A stretch of 64,000 nucleotides of DNA from Ktedonobacter racemifer DSM 44963. GTDB lineage: Bacteria > Chloroflexota > Ktedonobacteria > Ktedonobacterales > Ktedonobacteraceae. The stretch lies in assembly GCF_000178855.1 (NCBI RefSeq), contig NZ_ADVG01000005.1:930001-994000 (forward strand), written 5' to 3'. Position numbers and translations under genes: made by a program. This document shows, piece by piece, positions 60,238 through 64,000 of the stretch. Every line of letters begins with the position of its first letter. Within the stretch, counting starts at the first letter, position 1. Below the pieces are notes generated by a model that had not been told where the DNA came from, did not search any database, and worked only from the letters and a program-made list of their open reading frames with translations.

Positions 60238-61926
60238 TCACGCAACGTGTAAAACGCGGAGGCGAAGCAGATCGATGTTGGCTCGCCCGTACATTTGCCG
60301 TTTGAGCAGCTTGAGACGGGTAATCTGCCCTTCGACCTGCCCTGTACTCCAGGGCTCTGTCAGAGCCGCGAGAGCGGCGTCCGACTCGCTCTCCAAACCA
60401 AGAGCGAAACGGCGCATTTCGTCGACAGGACAAGCTTTTGCCTGGGTGAGCCAGGGAAGGAAGGCGTCACGCTCACGTTTTTTGATCATCTGAAGAAAGG
60501 CTTGTCCCAAGGCGGAGCAGTTTTCCAGGGACGGGGCAAGGCGAAATAACGTCTGCTGATAGGCGGCATCTGCTTCTGAAAGCTCTTCCGGATCACGCAG
60601 GAGGAGCCACATCGTTTGCCGAGGAGTGCGCGTGGTGGGCATCGCACGAACTGCTGGGACAAAGGAAACAGACGTGGGACTTGAAACCATTCCTGCGGGA
60701 AGCGGCCAGGTATGAAGGAATTTCCAGAGGCTGTTGTAGCTGCCGGTGAAGCCTTGCTGCTGGATCTCCTGCCACAGCCTTTTGATCATGACCTCTCCTT
60801 GTTCCCACCGTTGCTGCAGATAGGCGCGATAGGGCTCGAGGTGAGAGGGGAAGGGGCTATGACGCCGATCCACAAACTCCGGCATCCGCAGATATTTGCG
60901 CACCGTTTGCCGCTGGATCTGCAGACGGGACGCGATCTCTCGATGGGAGATCCCCGAAGCCGCCAGTTCATGCACCTGTTGGTACATCGTGAGTTGCCAG
61001 GCGCGCTGCGGGCTGGGAGATGGCGCTTTCCGCCTCGGTGGTTTGCGTTGTCTGTCCCTGGTCCGGGCGAGCGAAGCCGGAGCGGTCGGCTGATCCTGGT
61101 TCTCCCCTTGGCTCTCCTGGCCCGCCTGCCGGAGCACATCGATCTGCCGCGCCAGGGCCTTTTGCAGAACCTCTTCGAGATTTTTACACAAATGCCACCG
61201 GTCGAGCACCTGTTTGGCGTTCGGAGCTCCTTTCGTGGCTCCCTTGAGATAACTGACCCCGCGATCACGACTAATGATTTCCACTCCCGGATGATCACCG
61301 AGCCAGGAGGCAAAGACCTCCTCATCGCTTCCCAGAAGCACATCCACTGGCTGATGCCGCTCCAGGTCAACCAGCAAGGTTCCAGTCTGGCGGGCGCGAA
61401 ACGACCAATCATCGACGCCCAAAACCCGAGGTGTGGGAACGGTGGCGCTTTCCTCCCGACGCAAGACCGCGAGGAGCGTGGTGGCACAGACCGGCATCGC
61501 ATGCGCGCGGCATTGCCTGGCCCCGGCCCGTCCCCCCAACGCCCATCCAATTGCGCGCAAGGCGTCGCGGAGTCGAGAGGTTCGACGAGCAGAAGGCTCC
61601 ATCAATTCTGGGAGCCGCTCGGTGAAGATTTTTCGCAGGCAATCGGGATTCTGGCAGAAAAAGCGATGGACGCGCACCTGGAGTTGCACGCGGAATGGCC
61701 CCCAAGGCAGATCCTGGAGAGTTCGCTGGTACGTACTATGAACACGCCTGGCTCCTTGCCCACAGACAGGACAATGCACGACGCTTTGTGTTGAGACGAC
61801 CACGAGCGTCAGTTCCTCCGACGTCAGCCGCACTTGCTGGAGTTTCAGTTTCTCCGGTGCCGAGATCAAAGGCTTCAGTAACTGTTCAATCTGATCCTTG
61901 GCACTCAAAATCAAGACAGGTTTCAT
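60238..61926 (-). CDS. ISL3-family transposase
   Basis: 562 residues, apparently intact. N-terminal zinc motif VVHCPVCGQGARRVHSTYQR and FFCQNPDCLRKIF, then catalytic D in RVLGVDDWSFRARQTGTLLV, D in GVEIISRDRGVSYLKGATKG, and E in EPWSTGQVEGQITRLKLLKR, with the terminal MYGRANIDLLRLRVLH. A wHTH (GISHREIASRLQIQRQTVRK) interrupts the core. It lies in 60059-61971, between two inverted IS1 ends. Confidence 0.93.
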   Translation of the reverse strand: MKPVLILSAKDQIEQLLKPLISAPEKLKLQQVRLTSEELTLVVVSTQSVVHCPVCGQGARRVHSTYQRTLQDLPWGPFRVQLQVRVHRFFCQNPDCLRKIFTERLPELMEPSARRTSRLRDALRAIGWALGGRAGARQCRAHAMPVCATTLLAVLRREESATVPTPRVLGVDDWSFRARQTGTLLVDLERHQPVDVLLGSDEEVFASWLGDHPGVEIISRDRGVSYLKGATKGAPNAKQVLDRWHLCKNLEEVLQKALARQIDVLRQAGQESQGENQDQPTAPASLARTRDRQRKPPRRKAPSPSPQRAWQLTMYQQVHELAASGISHREIASRLQIQRQTVRKYLRMPEFVDRRHSPFPSHLEPYRAYLQQRWEQGEVMIKRLWQEIQQQGFTGSYNSLWKFLHTWPLPAGMVSSPTSVSFVPAVRAMPTTRTPRQTMWLLLRDPEELSEADAAYQQTLFRLAPSLENCSALGQAFLQMIKKRERDAFLPWLTQAKACPVDEMRRFALGLESESDAALAALTEPWSTGQVEGQITRLKLLKRQMYGRANIDLLRLRVLHVA

Positions 61927-61971
61927 GCCTCCATTTTCGCATCCCTGGTCTTGTTGCGCTTTTCATCAAAA

Positions 61972-62010
61972 GGCAATCAGAGCCACGATGACGGAAAGCT
62001 ATACACATGC
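61972..62010 (+). repeat. IS1 5'-end fragment, inverted copy
   Basis: GGCAATCAGAGCCACGATGA and the following CGGAAAGCTATACA repeat the start of the IS1 element at 60058, in opposite orientation, then diverge. The ISL3 element is thus bracketed by inverted IS1 ends. Confidence 0.75.
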
Positions 62011-62107
62011 TGGCAGAGATGGGGTTGCTGTCATGGTCAGTCCTCCTGACCTCTATTTTACCACTTCTCTCAAGAGTCACTACCTACTTTTTCATAGTAT
62101 ATCTTGC

Positions 62108-62452
62108 ATGGATTATATTCGCAAGCAGATGTTTTCTTTAATGTCTGTATTTTCTCGTCTCTCTCGCTTTATCACACTACTTACAACATACACCTTTATT
62201 AATCTACTTGTTTTTCCCCACGCTTTTATAAACCTCATTACGAGCATCTTACAGTATCCACATACTGAGATCCTCTTTACATTTATGGATGAAGAAATAA
62301 ACCACTTTCTCTCCCACCCTGAGAAAAATATACAGCAACATTTTGATGCATTCTTTGGCTCAGAAAGCTTGCAAGATATATGTTCTCGAATAATCATACA
62401 TACCAGCTTTCTCAACTCTACCAGACGCAATTGCGAATGGTCGCAAAGATGA
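62108..62452 (+). CDS. Doubtful AT-rich reading frame
   Basis: A 114-codon frame (MDYIRKQMFSLMSVFSRLSR, later FTFMDEEINHFLSHPEKNIQ). The 62011-62728 stretch is more AT-rich than its neighbours. The opposite strand is also open, there is no ribosome site, and I recognise no family. It may be imported non-coding DNA. The remaining part to 62728 shows nothing else. Confidence 0.2.
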   Translation: MDYIRKQMFSLMSVFSRLSRFITLLTTYTFINLLVFPHAFINLITSILQYPHTEILFTFMDEEINHFLSHPEKNIQQHFDAFFGSESLQDICSRIIIHTSFLNSTRRNCEWSQR

Positions 62453-62728
62453 CATATACGCATGCCTTTTGCCTAAAGAATGAGCGTAACATAACTGATT
62501 ATTTCCTGATTTTCAGCGCAACAAATGGAATACACTCAACTCATCGCTCACCTTTGTAACCCGTGAGTAAGCCGGAACTTTCCTCCGCGATCTTGCTCTC
62601 CATGTCTTCAGAGAAGGAGAGCAAGACGGTACAACTGCTGATAGCACACAAAGCATTGGCATACATTTCATATTATTGCACAACACTAAACGCTATCGAT
62701 TCGTTCGTATTGCTCAGGAAAGATGGTG

Positions 62729-63877
62729 CTAACCCATATTCTGAGAGAGTGGGAACTCCTGGCCATTCTGGCTGATCATCATAGATGTTTCGCCGAGTAA
62801 AAGAGTATAGTCTTCAACCTGTGGCTCGCCCAGGTGATGATAGGCCTGGAGGCAGGCCTGGATGTTACCTACCAATGGTTCGCTCTGCCCATAGATGGTG
62901 AGTTGATCTTTGTGGATGTGGATGATAGTTTCTTGCTGCGGCTGAGAGAGGAGGTAGAGAGAAACATTTCCCTCCTGCTGGTCAGGTTGGCGGTAATACC
63001 TCTTCGTCAGTGTGGGACAGAAACTTTGCAAGAGGATGGCAAACCTACTTGACCGCTCCAGGAGGGCTTCCAGGTCCCCATCAAGCTTGAGTACTTGCTT
63101 TGGCAGGGTTGATAACTGCTTCCAGCTAAATTTAGGAAAGGGGTCAACGCTATTAGGACCAGTGAGCCGCATATAGCTGGCATGAAGAGGGAGCAGGGAC
63201 CCAATGCCAACCTCTCCAATCTTCTCAATGCGCACAAAGATACTTGCCAGGGGAAGGAGCACATTCGCGATCAAGATTCCTCCTTCTCGAAGTTGCTGAA
63301 GCCAGGAAGGAGGAATGGCCGTAACGCCGCAAGTCGCTAACAACCGATCATAAGGCGCATGCTCAGCATATCCCTGATACCCATCCGCAGTAAGTGCTTG
63401 CACATTAGAGATGCCTGTCTGGGTGAGTCGATCTGTTGCGCGCTGTACCAGGTCTTCAGCAATATCCACGCTGACCACCACCCCTCTCTGCTCGACCATA
63501 TGCGCCATGAGGGCGGCATTGTAGCCTGTCCCGGAACCGATTTCCAGAACCCGCTGCCCAGGAGCAAGCGCAAGCGCTTCCAGTTGTGCTGCCATGATCG
63601 AGGGCTGCGAGCTGGAGCTACTCGGCATCTTGCGGGTGTCGAGTCTCGTCACCAGGGGATGGTCTTGATAGACCTCTTCGAGCGTAGGATTGAGAATCGT
63701 CTCCCAGACCAGTTCATTGCCACATTGCCGATAATACTGGTCGACAAAGGCTTCGCGAGGAATAGCCAGGAACGCGTCGCGCACGATAGGCGTGAGACGA
63801 TGGCCAAGCGCAGCCTCAATGTTTGTCACCAGGTGTTCACGATGCTGAATGGATGTTTGCTGGCTCATAGGTGGCAT
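62729..63877 (-). CDS. PIMT-like methyltransferase of an ATP-grasp (graspetide) system
   Basis: 382 residues. Residues ~1-215 are a protein-L-isoaspartate methyltransferase-type domain: AFLAIPREAFVDQYY, SSSSSQPSIMAAQLEALALA (the Ser-rich substrate loop), SAM motif QRVLEIGSGTGYNAALMAHM, DIAEDLVQRA and GGILIANVLL. A ~165-residue C-terminal extension is unlike repair PIMT. The 5' end overlaps an ATP-grasp ligase gene, the arrangement of methyltransferases in ATP-grasp peptide-maturation clusters. It probably methylates an Asp on the modified peptide. AGAAGG precedes the ATG. Confidence 0.85.
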   Translation of the reverse strand: MPPMSQQTSIQHREHLVTNIEAALGHRLTPIVRDAFLAIPREAFVDQYYRQCGNELVWETILNPTLEEVYQDHPLVTRLDTRKMPSSSSSQPSIMAAQLEALALAPGQRVLEIGSGTGYNAALMAHMVEQRGVVVSVDIAEDLVQRATDRLTQTGISNVQALTADGYQGYAEHAPYDRLLATCGVTAIPPSWLQQLREGGILIANVLLPLASIFVRIEKIGEVGIGSLLPLHASYMRLTGPNSVDPFPKFSWKQLSTLPKQVLKLDGDLEALLERSSRFAILLQSFCPTLTKRYYRQPDQQEGNVSLYLLSQPQQETIIHIHKDQLTIYGQSEPLVGNIQACLQAYHHLGEPQVEDYTLLLGETSMMISQNGQEFPLSQNMG

Positions 63878-64000
63878 GTTTTTCCTTCTTTCCTTGCGTC
63901 AATAATCGTGCCAGGTGGGCGTGAAGTGGAATACCTGTTGGTTCCTCCAACCAGGCAAACTGGCCTGAAGGGTTTAACTCCAGGAAATAGTATTCCCCTT
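63837..64000 (-). CDS. ATP-grasp peptide ligase, C-terminal end only
   Basis: The last ~54 codons before the right edge, minus strand: EYYFLELNPSGQFAWLEEPT then GIPLHAHLARLL, and a stop at 63837. The E-x-N motif (LELNPSGQ) and WLEEPTG are typical of the ends of MvdC/MvdD-type and SAV_5884-type ATP-grasp RiPP ligases. They form ester or amide links between side chains of a precursor peptide. It overlaps the methyltransferase by 41 bases, so the two are co-translated. The rest, and probably the precursor gene, lie beyond 64000. Confidence 0.75.
   Translation of the reverse strand, partial: GEYYFLELNPSGQFAWLEEPTGIPLHAHLARLLTQGKKEKHATYEPANIHSAS

Noticed and set aside
60712..61794. 360-codon plus-strand frame opposite ISL3
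   Set aside because: Antisense shadow of the intact ISL3 transposase; composition mirrors the GC-rich third positions of that gene.

Overview
The window reads as a chromosomal stretch from a large, IS-rich, moderately GC-rich bacterium. The best guess is a Ktedonobacteria-type Chloroflexota. This rests on gene content only: a long MalT/LuxR-type STAND regulator with a small partner gene, LacI-controlled sugar ABC operons without their own ATPase, an F420-style PPOX protein, an isolated P450 with its redox partners, and very many transposons and transposon scars. I saw no rRNA, tRNA or CRISPR array.

Layout. 1-11 kb: sodium/solute symporter (cut by the left edge), divergent LacI regulator, an IS3 element, then a minus-strand sugar operon read from 10.9 kb down to 4 kb: LacI, solute-binding lipoprotein, two permeases, GH130 glycoside phosphorylase/hydrolase, Gfo/Idh/MocA dehydrogenase. 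The last gene ends exactly in the IS3 terminus. 11-19 kb: IS graveyard (IS6, IS630, IS110, two head-to-head IS256 remnants) with a DUF4240-TPR protein, a small membrane protein and a SUKH/SMI1-like protein between. 19.5-23.9 kb: NIPSNAP and PPOX genes, a truncated HxlR regulator, and an organomercury module (merR, GDCCVFCSY protein, merB, VOC) between two direct repeats that carry the same terminator. 24-28 kb: IS607-type element with TnpB, DUF817 membrane protein. 28-33 kb: broken integrase, CMD protein, and a redox cluster (cupin, aldo/keto reductase, SDR) opposite an AraC regulator. 34-35.8 kb: IS3 deletion derivative, then DoxX and a TetR remnant with two intact operators.

36-39 kb: complete P450 electron-transfer unit (ferredoxin, ferredoxin reductase, P450). 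39-43 kb: histidine-kinase remnant, two alpha/beta hydrolases, and a metallophosphoesterase broken by a perfect 54-bp palindrome. 43-48 kb: heterodimeric ABC exporter, ArsR-DUF2087 regulator, GNAT acetyltransferase. 48-50 kb: second IS607/TnpB element. 50.8-54.4 kb: MalT-like regulator and small partner gene. 54.6-58.7 kb: VOC, PPOX, UvrA-like ABC protein, half an MFS transporter. 59-62 kb: IS1 with a -1 frameshift site, and ISL3 lying between inverted IS1 ends. 62.7-64 kb: PIMT-type methyltransferase overlapping the end of an ATP-grasp ligase, most likely the edge of a graspetide (omega-ester/amide RiPP) cluster.

Most notable: the graspetide edge; two diverged IS607 elements whose right ends form stem-loops with compensating base changes (a TnpB guide-RNA candidate); the palindrome inside the phosphoesterase gene; and the repeat-flanked merB module that has no merA.
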